Source: Chitinivibrionales bacterium (GTDB lineage: Bacteria; Fibrobacterota; Chitinivibrionia; Chitinivibrionales; WJKA01). Taken from it: a DNA stretch of 10,499 nucleotides. Each line of letters starts with the position of its first letter. Positions within the stretch are counted from its first letter, which is position 1. The position numbers were made by a program, and so were the translations under genes. This document shows positions 1-8,285 of the stretch, piece by piece. The DNA is taken from NCBI GenBank assembly GCA_014729375.1, contig WJKA01000493.1, positions 1 through 10,499 of the forward strand, read 5' to 3'. The notes under the pieces are model-generated. The model searched no databases. It worked only from the letters and a program-made list of their open reading frames with translations, and was not told where the DNA came from.

Positions 1-1607
1 ATCCAGTGCGTCATGACAATTGCGCTGCCGTTTATGAGTACGACAACCACCCGGTCGTTGACATTACAGACAGCCTCGATCAGGGCTTCCTGCGCGCCGG
101 GAAGCTCCAGGCGGCAGCGGTCGTGCTCTTCGCCTTCGGTGTTCTCGCCGGCATCTTTCCAGCCATGCCCGTTTGCATTACCGGCAACCACGATAACGGC
201 ATCCGCGGCCCGGGCCTTTTCGACCGCTTCGGGAATGAACTCATGCGAATCGCTTCTGAGCGCGCATCCCTGCGCATACTCGACCGCGCACGCATCCGCA
301 ACGGCACTTTTGATATTGTCAAGCGGCGACTCCCCGGAGGTGTTACGGGGCGGGTAGCCGCCAGGGCGGTACACCGCGGCATTGGCACCGACAACAGCGA
401 TCGAATGCAGATCCTTGCGGAGCGGGAGGATACCGTCGTTTTTCAGCAGCACCATGGAGCGCCGCGCAGCTTCGCGCGCCAGGTCCCGGTGCTTATCGCA
501 ATTGATAACCTGCACAGCCCGCCTTTCGTCAACATACGGATTTTCAAACAATCCCGTTTTAAATTTAACATACAGGACCCGGCGGACATTTTCATCGAGC
601 GTTTCGAGCGAAAGCTCGCCTTCGTCAATGCTTCGCATCAACGCCGAGACGCATTCGTTGCCCGGAAGCTCGATGTCCAGTCCGGCCTCAAGACACTTCT
701 TCGCACAGAGGGCGCGGGTTGCTGCGGTCCTGTGTTTGAGAAGCAGATGCACCACCGAACCGTAATCGGAGACCACATAGCCCTTAAATCCCCACTCGTT
801 CCGAAGAACGTGGGTCAACAGCCAACGGTTTGCCGAGCATGGAGCGCCGTCAAGCGTATTGTACGCAGACATCAGCGAGAGCGCGCCGCCCTCCCGGATG
901 GAAGCCTCAAAAGCAGGGAAATAGATTTCCCGCAGGAGCCGCTCCGAGATATGAATATCATTGCTGTCCCGTCCTCCATCACCGACAAAATTGGCAACAA
1001 AATGCTTGGGCGTGCAGATCACGTTTTCCTTCTGCATCGATTTGATAAAAGCCACGGCCATGCGCGAGGCCAGCACCGGATCTTCCCCATACGTCTCTTC
1101 AGTACGGCCGCATCGCTTATCACGGGCAATGTTGATCGTGGGCGACAGTGCCTGGTTGACCCCCCGTGCGGCAGTCTCCCTGCCGATTGCCGACGCCACC
1201 CGCTCCATCAGTTTCGGATCCCATGTCGCAGCCAGACCAATCGCCTGCGGAAAGCTTGTCGAGCCCTGCGCCATGCACCCGTGAAGGCTCTCATCATGAA
1301 TTACAACCGGTATGCCAAGGCGCGTCTCCTCAAAAGCCGCTTTTTGCATTGAATTTGCCAGACAGACCCCATTTGCGGGATATTCATAACGCACCGCACA
1401 ACTGAAATGGCCCCAGCCCTCCCGGACACATCCAAGAAGCTTGCCTTGCGAGAGAGTCTTTGTCTCGATATTATTGAATGCATCATTTACATACACCGCG
1501 GCCAGTTGCATGAGTTTCTCTTGCGTTGTCATCTGATCTATAAGCAGGTCGACGCGCTGCTCGATCGGTACAGAAGGATCGCGGTATTTCCGCTTGATCT
1601 CTGCCAT
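1..1607 (-). CDS. Glycoside hydrolase family 3 protein (beta-glucosidase/beta-xylosidase type), C-terminus cut by window edge
   Basis: The frame is open for 535 codons from ATG at 1605-1607 and runs off the window without a stop, so the C-terminus is missing. The start is set by AGGAGG five bases upstream (1613-1618). GH3 hallmarks appear in order: HDESLHG (about residues 104-110, D105 a likely substrate-binding Asp), GRTEETYGEDP, KHF (K201-H202-F203), then GFKGYVVSDYGSV with D281 as the predicted nucleophile. The second alpha/beta domain starts near residue 370 (RRSMVLLKNDGILPL). In it, TEGEEHDR places E491 as a candidate acid/base. Many two-domain GH3 enzymes have 700 or more residues, so perhaps 200 are missing. 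No signal peptide is visible, which suggests a cytoplasmic enzyme releasing terminal beta-linked glucose, xylose or a similar sugar from oligosaccharides. Family assignment is secure; substrate is not. The divergent AraC gene is the likely regulator. Confidence 0.96.
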   Translation of the reverse strand, partial: MAEIKRKYRDPSVPIEQRVDLLIDQMTTQEKLMQLAAVYVNDAFNNIETKTLSQGKLLGCVREGWGHFSCAVRYEYPANGVCLANSMQKAAFEETRLGIPVVIHDESLHGCMAQGSTSFPQAIGLAATWDPKLMERVASAIGRETAARGVNQALSPTINIARDKRCGRTEETYGEDPVLASRMAVAFIKSMQKENVICTPKHFVANFVGDGGRDSNDIHISERLLREIYFPAFEASIREGGALSLMSAYNTLDGAPCSANRWLLTHVLRNEWGFKGYVVSDYGSVVHLLLKHRTAATRALCAKKCLEAGLDIELPGNECVSALMRSIDEGELSLETLDENVRRVLYVKFKTGLFENPYVDERRAVQVINCDKHRDLAREAARRSMVLLKNDGILPLRKDLHSIAVVGANAAVYRPGGYPPRNTSGESPLDNIKSAVADACAVEYAQGCALRSDSHEFIPEAVEKARAADAVIVVAGNANGHGWKDAGENTEGEEHDRCRLELPGAQEALIEAVCNVNDRVVVVLINGSAIVMTHW

Positions 1608-1612
1608 GATTT

Positions 1613-1618
1613 CCTCCT
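1613..1618 (-). promoter_or_regulatory. Shine-Dalgarno site of the GH3 gene
   Basis: AGGAGG on the minus strand, five bases before the ATG at 1605-1607. It fixes the GH3 start. It also matters for taxonomy, because strong Shine-Dalgarno sites are unusual in Bacteroidota. Confidence 0.8.
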
Positions 1619-1640
1619 GAAAGTAAATAAATATATTTTT

Positions 1641-1657
1641 TGTATATATAATCTACA
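1641..1657. promoter_or_regulatory. Imperfect dyad, possible operator shared by the divergent genes
   Basis: A 17-base imperfect inverted repeat has TGTA and TACA ends. It overlaps the candidate -10 of the AraC-family gene and the candidate -35 of the GH3 gene, so a bound protein could affect both. Which protein would bind is unknown. AraC-family proteins more often use direct repeats, so this may only reflect A/T richness. Confidence 0.25.
1647..1652 (+). promoter_or_regulatory. Candidate -10 element of the AraC-family gene
   Basis: A perfect TATAAT lies 25 bases before the ATG at 1678 in an A/T-rich divergent promoter region. No recognisable -35 box lies 16-18 bases upstream, as expected if the promoter depends on an activator or is weak. 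It sits inside the imperfect dyad at 1641-1657. Confidence 0.35.
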
Positions 1658-1677
1658 AAATTAAAAGGGCGCACAAA

Positions 1678-2529
1678 ATGGATAAAAAATCAATATTTAT
1701 GGACAATTTTTCAATCCCTATGGAATTATACAACCGGGTATTCCCGTCACGGGCACAAATCGGGGTTATCGGCTATATTACCGAAAAACGTGAATGGTTC
1801 ACCATGGCGTTTGACAGTTTCAATTTTTCGATTATTCTACAGGGCAACGGCAGTTTTACCATGGATGGCCGCCGGTGGAAGGTATCCGCGCCCTGCGTGC
1901 TGACCCAGTGGCCTGGTGTGCACGTGTCCTACGGGCCGTTACCGGTCTGGGAAGAGCTTTATTTTATCTACCGCAAACGGTATGTTCCTCGCCTCTGTGA
2001 GTGCGGTTTTGCACAGCGAGAAAAACCGGTCTGGTATTTGAACAACGATCTGGAGCTTCGGCAGGCGATTCACCGGCTTGGGGAGCTGTTCGACAGAACC
2101 GGCGAATACGCTACTGCCGATAAAATAGACCGCCAGTGTGAATCGATTATTCTTGAAAGCCTGGCGGGTGAGCAGGTTGACAGTCCCGAGGAATCGCGAA
2201 AAGTTATTGAAACAATCCGCCTGCTCCTGGAGCAGCAATGCGAATGCAGGCACAATTTTAATGCGCTTGCGCTCGAACACGGTTACTCGCCTTCGAACCT
2301 CCGCCGATACTGGAACATGTACGTGGGGATTGCGCCTCATCAGTACGTACTGCGTGCGCGTATTCAGCGCGCCTGCAAACTGCTTCTCGAGACCGCGCAG
2401 CCGATCAAGCAGATTGCCGCGGATGTTGGATTTGAAGACACGCTTTACTTTTATCGCAGGTTCAAACAATTGACCGGCAGGACCGCGGGCGCGTACCGTC
2501 GATCGTTCCGCCTGGCAGGGAAGAATTGA
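1678..2529 (+). CDS. AraC-family transcriptional regulator
   Basis: A 283-residue protein with the usual AraC layout. The N-terminal half (about residues 25-110) looks like a cupin-type sensing domain, with an FSIILQGNGSF strand and a WEELYFIY segment. A linker of roughly 120-180 follows. The C-terminal region carries two helix-turn-helix motifs: FNALALEHGYSPSNLRRYW (about 194-212) and IKQIAADVGFEDTLYFYRRF (about 243-262), ending with the TGRTAGAYRRSFR signature. The length fits AraC regulators of sugar metabolism. It is divergent from the GH3 gene across 70 bp, so control of GH3 by a sugar ligand is the natural inference. The start has only a weak ribosome site (GGGCG); an in-frame ATG at codon 8 is an alternative. 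The gene ends at TGA, evidence that TGA is a normal stop here. Confidence 0.95.
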   Translation: MDKKSIFMDNFSIPMELYNRVFPSRAQIGVIGYITEKREWFTMAFDSFNFSIILQGNGSFTMDGRRWKVSAPCVLTQWPGVHVSYGPLPVWEELYFIYRKRYVPRLCECGFAQREKPVWYLNNDLELRQAIHRLGELFDRTGEYATADKIDRQCESIILESLAGEQVDSPEESRKVIETIRLLLEQQCECRHNFNALALEHGYSPSNLRRYWNMYVGIAPHQYVLRARIQRACKLLLETAQPIKQIAADVGFEDTLYFYRRFKQLTGRTAGAYRRSFRLAGKN

Positions 2530-2642
2530 ATTGTCTCCGCCCAGGGTGTTGAATCGGTCGGAGGTGCGCTGTGAAAATGCGTTCGGGATACTATCAATAA
2601 AACCGGGGAAATATATTTTATACCTGGTCAGGTAGCGGTTAA

Positions 2643-2659
2643 TGAATGACAAGCATTCA
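2643..2659. repeat. Short inverted repeat upstream of the lipoprotein gene
   Basis: TGAATG and CATTCA, a perfect 6-bp inverted repeat with a 5-base spacer, end 20 bases before the ATG at 2680. This is where an operator or leader hairpin would act. No T-tract follows, so it is not a terminator. The rest of the 2530-2679 gap holds TATATT at 2612-2617 as a possible -10 without a clear -35. Confidence 0.3.
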
Positions 2660-2679
2660 GTACAGAAAAAGGTGCAGCC

Positions 2680-5367
2680 ATGAAAATCCGTGTGACGCGC
2701 AGGAAGGGAGCTGGACCACAAAAAATTTCCTGCACTATCATGACAATTATAAGGCCGGTCGCATCGGCTGTCTTGGTACTCCTTTCCTGTTCGACGCCAA
2801 AGAACCCTGTTGACAATGAGTCACTTGTGTCGGTGAGTTTGTCGATCCCGGAACCATCCAGCACCCGTGACTCCTCTCTCTGGGAGGTTTCCGATTCCGT
2901 ACGCGTTATGCTCACGGCAATGCTGCCTCATTTCATCGATTCGATCGTTGTGGAATTCGGTGACGGGCACAGGAAGACATTTGATCTCCGTGGAGAGCCC
3001 AGAAGCGAATCTGCACATTTTTCTCTGACCCATTTATACACCGAACCAGGTGTCAGAATACTCGAAGCGACCGGTTATCCCAGTGGAAAATCGACAACAA
3101 TCGGCGCGTCTCTCAGGCTGGAACTCGGCCTTTGCCCGGAGATTGTGCAGGGACTCCAATCTCACGGTTCACCGGTGCTGGGTGCTCCCTATGCGCTCTT
3201 TGTTGAGTATACCGGTTCGGAGACGATCTCCTTTACATGGCAGAAAGACGGTATTCCTCTTGATGGCATCGATTCTTCAGCCCTGGCTTTTGCTTCTCTG
3301 GGAGTTTCCGACAGCGGTTCCTACTGCTGCATTCTCTCCAATAACTGGGGGGCCGACACGAGCAGTACGACAACAGTCGTGCCCAAAAGCGACAGTTCCG
3401 CCCCGGTAGTCCGTCTTCTTGACGAAACAATTGACAGCACAGTTGTTACTGTGGACTCGATCAAACTGGGGATAATTGCGACCGATGACGGCGGGATCGA
3501 CCGTGTCCGTGCAAAACTCGGCATCGATTTATTTGAGGCTGTTCATGCCGGCGATTCGGTTTACTACGTGACTGTTCGTGGATTGACAGCCCTCAACTGG
3601 AACGACATCCAGATAAGCGCCCACGACAATGCGGGCGCCGGTTCGACTATTATGGTTCGTGCCTTTTATTCTCCCCTGCTTGTCACGGTCACCCAGCCGT
3701 CACTGCGCAACGATTCCGCTGTCACGGATACGAATGTTCTTGCCGTCAGTGGCCGTGCACTCTCCGGCGATACGACGATTGCAACGGTTGACGTGCGGAT
3801 CGACGGCACTCCGGTGCCTGCTTCCGGTACTTCTACCTGGTCTCTCACGGCCACGCTTACACCGGGTACCTGGAACAAGATAGAAGTCACCGCGGTTGAC
3901 CATAAGGACCGAGATACAACCCATACTTTCCATATCTTTGCACGCCGGGCCCTCTCCCGGCCGCTGCCGCCGGAGTGCGACTCGGCCTGGCAAACAGGCA
4001 TGCGGCTCCGCTGGAACCGTGTGCAGCACTGCACCCATTACCGCGCGGGAAGGATCACCAGCCAGGGCGGCGATACAACCTGGGTGGGGCCGACTACCGA
4101 TACCACAATCATTGTCAGCAACCTGATTGTCAACACATCCTACCCCTTTGCGGTCAGAGGGCTTCAGGATATCGGGGGAAGTTTCGGGATCGTCGATTCG
4201 ACTCCTCTGTCCGATACCGCGATACTTTCCACTGCTCCCCGGGCTTCATTTCAGAAAGTTTACGGTGGAATCGGCAACGACGAAGCAACGGGCGTCGTAC
4301 AGTGCGATGACGGCGGATATTTTATCTGCGGATACACCGAATCATATGGTATCGGCGGAAAAGACGTTTACCTCGTGCGCACGTATCCCGACGGGGAAAC
4401 CAGATGGAGCCGGACATACGGAGGTATTGGCGACGATATGGCCATGGCCTGCAGGCAAACCCCTGACGGGTATTTCATTATATGCGGGACCAGCAGTTCA
4501 TTCAGTGATTCCAATCAAAATGAAATGTATCTTCTCAAAGTTGATGCAGCCGGGGATACGCTGTGGACTGCAACCTGCCGTGCGGGGAAAGAAGACGGCG
4601 CCAACGATGTGTGCGTAACCGCCGACCACGGGTATGCCCTCTGCGGGTATACACGGCGGGACACAGCGAGCGGTAGCGAAAATATCGCTCTGGTAAAATT
4701 TTCCTCTGATGGTTCTATTGAGTGGACAGGAGAGTATGGTGATGAAGACCATGAAATCGGACTCAGAATAAAACAAATAACCGGCGGCGGCTTTATTCTT
4801 GCCGGTCAATCGAGAGAGTATACCTCTCCCGGAGGCGGTCACATGGTCGGCTCGGGACCGGCGCCCTTTGTTGTGCGAACCGGCCCGTCAGGTGAAGAGG
4901 TATGGAGTACCGAGATAGACAGGTCAGAGATCGGCACCTTGAAGGATATTCAGCCGCTTCAGGATGGCGGGTTTGCTCTTGCCGGCAAGACCGCAGCGGT
5001 GCTGCCAACATCGGAGCTATACGTATCGAAATCGGATCAAAACGGGACGGTGCTGTGGACCAGGAAATTCGGCGCACCCGATGCATACACCACACCCTTT
5101 GTCCTGAAAATCGCTGCAAATGGTGATTTTATTACCGCAGGGCGCAGTGAAAGCAATGCGTATGCACTACGGACAACATCATCGGGTGACAGCCTCTGGT
5201 CCAACTCCTTCGGCGGAAACGAATCCGATCAGGCCGCGGATATAGCCGAAACAGCGGACGGCGGCTCTGTTCTGGCCGGAAGCACACAATCGTTCGGTGC
5301 AGGAAATTACGACATGTATCTGATAAAAACCGATCAGGCCGGCAACTCCCCTGCTGATCCTCAGTAA
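2680..5367 (+). CDS. Large surface lipoprotein: PKD/Ig/FN3-like array plus predicted seven-bladed propeller
   Basis: An 895-residue predicted lipoprotein. A hydrophobic stretch (about 23-36) ends in the lipobox LLSC, with C37 as the lipidated residue. The n-region is long; ATG at residue 21 is an alternative start but lacks the ribosome site (AAAAAGGTG) seen before 2680. Domains by eye: PKD-like (about 50-147, VEFGDG), Ig-like (about 150-235, FTWQKDG with W187 and DSGSYCC with C216/C217), two further Ig/Big-like modules (about 238-330 and 331-420), and an FN3-like module (about 425-520). Residues 524-895 hold seven degenerate repeats of the form YGG-G-D...DGG(Y/F)-L-GYT...YL(I/V)KTD-G-W. The closing Trp residues are W576, W629, W682, W742, W793 and W840, spaced 47-60 apart, and the last repeat lacks one. 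No catalytic motif is visible; glycan or protein binding at the cell surface is a guess. Confidence 0.92.
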   Translation: MKIRVTRRKGAGPQKISCTIMTIIRPVASAVLVLLSCSTPKNPVDNESLVSVSLSIPEPSSTRDSSLWEVSDSVRVMLTAMLPHFIDSIVVEFGDGHRKTFDLRGEPRSESAHFSLTHLYTEPGVRILEATGYPSGKSTTIGASLRLELGLCPEIVQGLQSHGSPVLGAPYALFVEYTGSETISFTWQKDGIPLDGIDSSALAFASLGVSDSGSYCCILSNNWGADTSSTTTVVPKSDSSAPVVRLLDETIDSTVVTVDSIKLGIIATDDGGIDRVRAKLGIDLFEAVHAGDSVYYVTVRGLTALNWNDIQISAHDNAGAGSTIMVRAFYSPLLVTVTQPSLRNDSAVTDTNVLAVSGRALSGDTTIATVDVRIDGTPVPASGTSTWSLTATLTPGTWNKIEVTAVDHKDRDTTHTFHIFARRALSRPLPPECDSAWQTGMRLRWNRVQHCTHYRAGRITSQGGDTTWVGPTTDTTIIVSNLIVNTSYPFAVRGLQDIGGSFGIVDSTPLSDTAILSTAPRASFQKVYGGIGNDEATGVVQCDDGGYFICGYTESYGIGGKDVYLVRTYPDGETRWSRTYGGIGDDMAMACRQTPDGYFIICGTSSSFSDSNQNEMYLLKVDAAGDTLWTATCRAGKEDGANDVCVTADHGYALCGYTRRDTASGSENIALVKFSSDGSIEWTGEYGDEDHEIGLRIKQITGGGFILAGQSREYTSPGGGHMVGSGPAPFVVRTGPSGEEVWSTEIDRSEIGTLKDIQPLQDGGFALAGKTAAVLPTSELYVSKSDQNGTVLWTRKFGAPDAYTTPFVLKIAANGDFITAGRSESNAYALRTTSSGDSLWSNSFGGNESDQAADIAETADGGSVLAGSTQSFGAGNYDMYLIKTDQAGNSPADPQ

Positions 5368-5483
5368 GAATTGCATGATAAATATATTGTCTTTGGAGTC
5401 CCTCTGGAGGCTCTGGCCTGCCGGATTATTGAACACCGTTATTTATCTCCCCTTCTACAAAGCGCAACAGCTTACGCGTAGCG

Positions 5484-5500
5484 CCGCACTTCAACTGCGG
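5484..5500. repeat. GC-rich hairpin in the intergenic gap
   Basis: CCGCA and TGCGG form a perfect 5-bp stem around a 7-base loop, followed by AATTTAGGTTTA. The tail is not a proper T-tract, so it is at best a weak terminator for the lipoprotein gene. It lies just after the palindrome TACGCGTA at 5473-5480. Confidence 0.35.
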
Positions 5501-5521
5501 AATTTAGGTTTATACAATGAA

Positions 5522-5540
5522 TATAATAATAACGTATAAT
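5522..5540 (+). promoter_or_regulatory. Paired TATAAT hexamers, candidate -10 region of the GH141-like gene
   Basis: Two perfect TATAAT copies (5522-5527 and 5535-5540) lie 13 bases apart in A/T-rich DNA, 170-190 bases before the next start codon. No matching -35 box is apparent at standard spacing. Candidate only. Confidence 0.3.
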
Positions 5541-5649
5541 AGCCTTTTAATTCATTGCTCATTTACCGATTGATTCTTTGCACTATTCCTTGTATATTGA
5601 TCATGTGTTGGGTGGCAAACGGGGTTTATTGTGCCAACCTACCATTCCA

Positions 5650-5666
5650 ATTGACCAACCGTCAAT
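5650..5666. repeat. Inverted repeat in the leader of the GH141-like gene
   Basis: ATTGAC and GTCAAT make a perfect 6-bp inverted repeat around a 5-base spacer, about 45 bases before the start codon. It could be an operator half-site pair or a leader hairpin. No known regulator is assigned. Confidence 0.3.
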
Positions 5667-5700
5667 ATAGCTTTGCTGCATTTTTTTTTGCATTTTCAGT

Positions 5701-5707
5701 AAGGAGG
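5701..5707 (+). promoter_or_regulatory. Shine-Dalgarno site of the GH141-like gene
   Basis: AAGGAGG lies four bases before the ATG at 5712. This near-perfect anti-SD match fixes the start and suggests efficient translation. It also supports a lineage that uses Shine-Dalgarno initiation. Confidence 0.8.
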
Positions 5708-5711
5708 CATA

Positions 5712-8285
5712 ATGACAGGCCATTTTCGCATTTCAATTCCGCGTACCGCTTTTTTTCTGCTGTTTTCTCTTATTTTTCTGGCATATCCGGTGACCTTGTA
5801 TGTTTCTCCGAACGGGGATGACAGCAATGACGGCTCGGAAAGTGCACCTTTCAAGACTCTGCACCATGCCCGTGACAAGCTCAGAGAGGAAAGCGGCGGC
5901 GAAAAAGTGGTCATTCTCCGTGGAGGAAATTATTTCCTCGACTCGACCCTTCATTTTGATGAAAACGATTGCGGTACCGCACAGAATCCTGTTGTCTGGA
6001 AAGCCTACGACGGTGAAACCCCCTCTATTTTCGGCGGCAAGCGGATTACCGGATGGCAGCAGACACAGGGAAATATCTACAAGGCCTATTGCGGCTCACC
6101 GGGCGCCGAATTCTGGACACTTTCCGAAAACGGTGAACGTGCCACCCCGGCCCGACACCCGAATTATGTCGAAGGCACGCAAAGCGCAGCCGCCTCAGGC
6201 ACGATCTCCAAAACCGAGATGAGCTACAATGCCGGCGATTTTCCGTCATCCTGGGAATTTGCACACACCAGGGTCGTTCAGGATGCCAACGGTTGGTTTC
6301 CCGAAATACGCCCCATTTCCACTGTTGATTTCGGTTCCAGAATCATTACCATCGATCCGGGATCATGGAAAGACCGCGGTCCTGAAATTATCGTTGAAGG
6401 ATCGGTTGATTTTATCGATACCGAAGGAGAATGGGCGCTTGATGCCGACGGGTACGTCCACTACTGGCCGAAAAACAGCCCGATTGATGATCAGGTTATT
6501 GTGGGCGGATCTATGCTTGAAGTTGTTAAATTCATGGGAAGTTCCTCTTCATCGCCGGTTCACCACATTGTCCTTGAAGGGCTTGTTCTTTCGACTTCCG
6601 ACTGCACACCGGTCGGTACCGGCAGTAAAACCCGTATCGCCAATCCATCACAGCAGAGCAATCCCGGCAATTGCGAAGACGAATACATGCATCACGGGCT
6701 GGTGCATATCGAAAATGCCGAACATATCACCGTGAAATACTGCAAGATCCTCAACGCAGGAATCTTCGGTGTTTTAATCAACAAACATGCCCAGTATAAC
6801 ACTATCTACGGTAACTGGATCGGCGGGACTAATTTTCATGCAGTACTTCTCAACTCCTATTGCGCAAACATAGGGCCCTGGGATTATATCAATCATCATA
6901 ATAAAGTTATCAGCAATTACATTGTGGACCACGGCATGTTGTATTCCAATGGGTCGGCGGTGCAGCTTTTTCAGAGCGGCGACAATACAATTTCTCACAA
7001 TGAGATTCGCGGGGGGGAAGGCGGCCGGCGGTATGCGATTTCCCAGAAGGGCCAGATGCATGTGACCGAGGCCTGGATTGCCTGCACGGAGATGGACGGT
7101 TGCCTGGAGACAATGATGCTTACGAAAAACAATGAAATCAATTTCAATTTTATCGCCGATGCCATGAGTACCACCAGAGATCTGGGGGCGTATGAATCAT
7201 GGCGGTGCGGATTGAACCACGGCATTATTAACAACTGTTTTCACGATATGGTGGAAACAGCCGACAGCCACGATCCGCGACGGCAGTGCATTTACCTCGA
7301 CGATTCCTGGCATTTTGCAGTAATGAGGAACCTCTATTTCAATATCGTGGAAGCTGTCGAGATCGGAACGAAATCATGGTCGTCGGTAATTCATATCAAC
7401 GACGGCAGTATTGTTGCCAATGAAGCGGCTGCTCAGGCTCAGGCCGAATCTCATCCTCTGATGGAGTGGGAAACAATCGGTCTTCTGGCAGATTTCCCCT
7501 GGCAGACGCCTATGGGGAAAGGAACCAGAAGCGGCATGTCCTTTGACGTGCAGCCGTCAAACGGCGCCGGGCTTTACGGCGAATATTTCAATAACACCGA
7601 CCTTTCGGGAACACCGGTCATGACCCGGATCGACCCCATAGTCAACTACATATTCGCCAAAGCCGAAAACCAGGTGTTTCACCAGGATGAAAACGGCAAT
7701 GTTGTCGACAGCATCGGTATCGGGGAACTCTCAATCCGATGGACCGGCACAATCATCCCGCACTTTTCGGAGAATTACACATTCTATGTTACTTCCTGCG
7801 ACGGCATGCGACTGTATATCGACGATCAATCGGTAATTGATCATTGGCAGGAATCCAAGGGCGAGAAAACCGGTTCGATCGATCTCACCGCTGGTCAATC
7901 ATATGATATCAAATTGGAATATTTTCATTCTGCAACCGGACGGAACAAGGGTATCCAGCTCCGCTGGCAGAGTCCATCGCAGTATTACAGCTATGTGCCT
8001 CAGTCACAGCTTTTGCCGCCGGGGTCGGTTTCGGCGTCAAATAAGTTTCAGGCTGCCAAAACCACAGCTTTCTCTGTACGAAGAGTCGCTAAAAACCTTG
8101 TACTTACCACAGGCTCAGACAACCTGAGCCGGGTGGAAATTGTTGCCCTTAACGGCAGAATTGTCCGCACTATCCATTGCCGCGGAAGCGTGGTTGTTCC
8201 AACCGAAACGCTGGCACAAGGTGCCTATCTTGCACGACTTGCAACCTCAAACGGTATTGCAGTCCGGCGGTTTATCGTTCGATGA
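5712..8285 (+). CDS. Secreted GH141-like parallel beta-helix protein with PA14 domain and type IX secretion tail
   Basis: An 857-residue exported protein. Residues 12-27 form a hydrophobic signal segment. Residues 29 to about 600 match the GH141-like right-handed beta-helix pattern: LYVSPNGDD entry, KTLHHARDKLRE, VVILRGGNYFL, a GGKRITGW strand, NGERATPARHPN, then rung-like N-rich repeats. Two acidic spots stand out: D490 (TRDLGAYES) and D530/D531 (CIYLDDSW). Their spacing of about 40 residues resembles the Asp pair I recall being proposed for the GH141 enzyme BT1002. Characterised GH141 members include an alpha-L-fucosidase and a xylanase, so the substrate is open. Residues about 618-770 form a PA14 domain (GLYGEYF, SCDGMRLYIDD), often carbohydrate-binding. 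Residues about 785-857 form a Por-type sorting tail (ALNGRIVRTI, LAQGAYLARL, RRFIVR), implying type IX export. It ends with TGA. Confidence 0.92.
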   Translation: MTGHFRISIPRTAFFLLFSLIFLAYPVTLYVSPNGDDSNDGSESAPFKTLHHARDKLREESGGEKVVILRGGNYFLDSTLHFDENDCGTAQNPVVWKAYDGETPSIFGGKRITGWQQTQGNIYKAYCGSPGAEFWTLSENGERATPARHPNYVEGTQSAAASGTISKTEMSYNAGDFPSSWEFAHTRVVQDANGWFPEIRPISTVDFGSRIITIDPGSWKDRGPEIIVEGSVDFIDTEGEWALDADGYVHYWPKNSPIDDQVIVGGSMLEVVKFMGSSSSSPVHHIVLEGLVLSTSDCTPVGTGSKTRIANPSQQSNPGNCEDEYMHHGLVHIENAEHITVKYCKILNAGIFGVLINKHAQYNTIYGNWIGGTNFHAVLLNSYCANIGPWDYINHHNKVISNYIVDHGMLYSNGSAVQLFQSGDNTISHNEIRGGEGGRRYAISQKGQMHVTEAWIACTEMDGCLETMMLTKNNEINFNFIADAMSTTRDLGAYESWRCGLNHGIINNCFHDMVETADSHDPRRQCIYLDDSWHFAVMRNLYFNIVEAVEIGTKSWSSVIHINDGSIVANEAAAQAQAESHPLMEWETIGLLADFPWQTPMGKGTRSGMSFDVQPSNGAGLYGEYFNNTDLSGTPVMTRIDPIVNYIFAKAENQVFHQDENGNVVDSIGIGELSIRWTGTIIPHFSENYTFYVTSCDGMRLYIDDQSVIDHWQESKGEKTGSIDLTAGQSYDIKLEYFHSATGRNKGIQLRWQSPSQYYSYVPQSQLLPPGSVSASNKFQAAKTTAFSVRRVAKNLVLTTGSDNLSRVEIVALNGRIVRTIHCRGSVVVPTETLAQGAYLARLATSNGIAVRRFIVR

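Larger units (their letters stand above)
1630..1658 (-). promoter_or_regulatory. Candidate promoter of the GH3 gene
   Basis: Read on the minus strand, TTGTAG (1653-1658, weak -35) and TATATT (1630-1635, good -10) are separated by exactly 17 bases. The -10 lies 22 bases before the start codon, which would give a very short leader containing the AGGAGG site. The region is strongly A/T-rich, so chance matches are likely. Confidence 0.35.
5368..5711. other. 344-bp intergenic gap with hairpins and promoter-like A/T-rich stretch
   Basis: I see no convincing gene here. The region holds an 8-bp palindrome TACGCGTA (5473-5480), a GC-rich hairpin (5484-5500), two perfect TATAAT hexamers (5522-5527 and 5535-5540) without good -35 boxes, a 6-bp inverted repeat (5650-5666) and a run of nine T (from about 5682). 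No clear terminator for the lipoprotein gene was found. If transcription starts near 5545, the following gene has a leader of about 165 bases. Confidence 0.55.

Noticed and set aside
6..1352. Long open frame of 448 codons on the plus strand
   Set aside because: It lies exactly antisense and codon-aligned to the GH3 gene, which has clear family motifs on the minus strand. The openness follows from the lack of TTA, CTA and TCA codons in GH3.
1939..2721. Open frame of 260 codons on the minus strand
   Set aside because: Antisense to the well-supported AraC gene and into the next gene's start. No recognisable domain or ribosome site.
4127..4618. Alternative plus-strand frame of 163 codons inside the lipoprotein gene
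   Set aside because: Out-of-frame shadow of the propeller region, with no ribosome site or motif.
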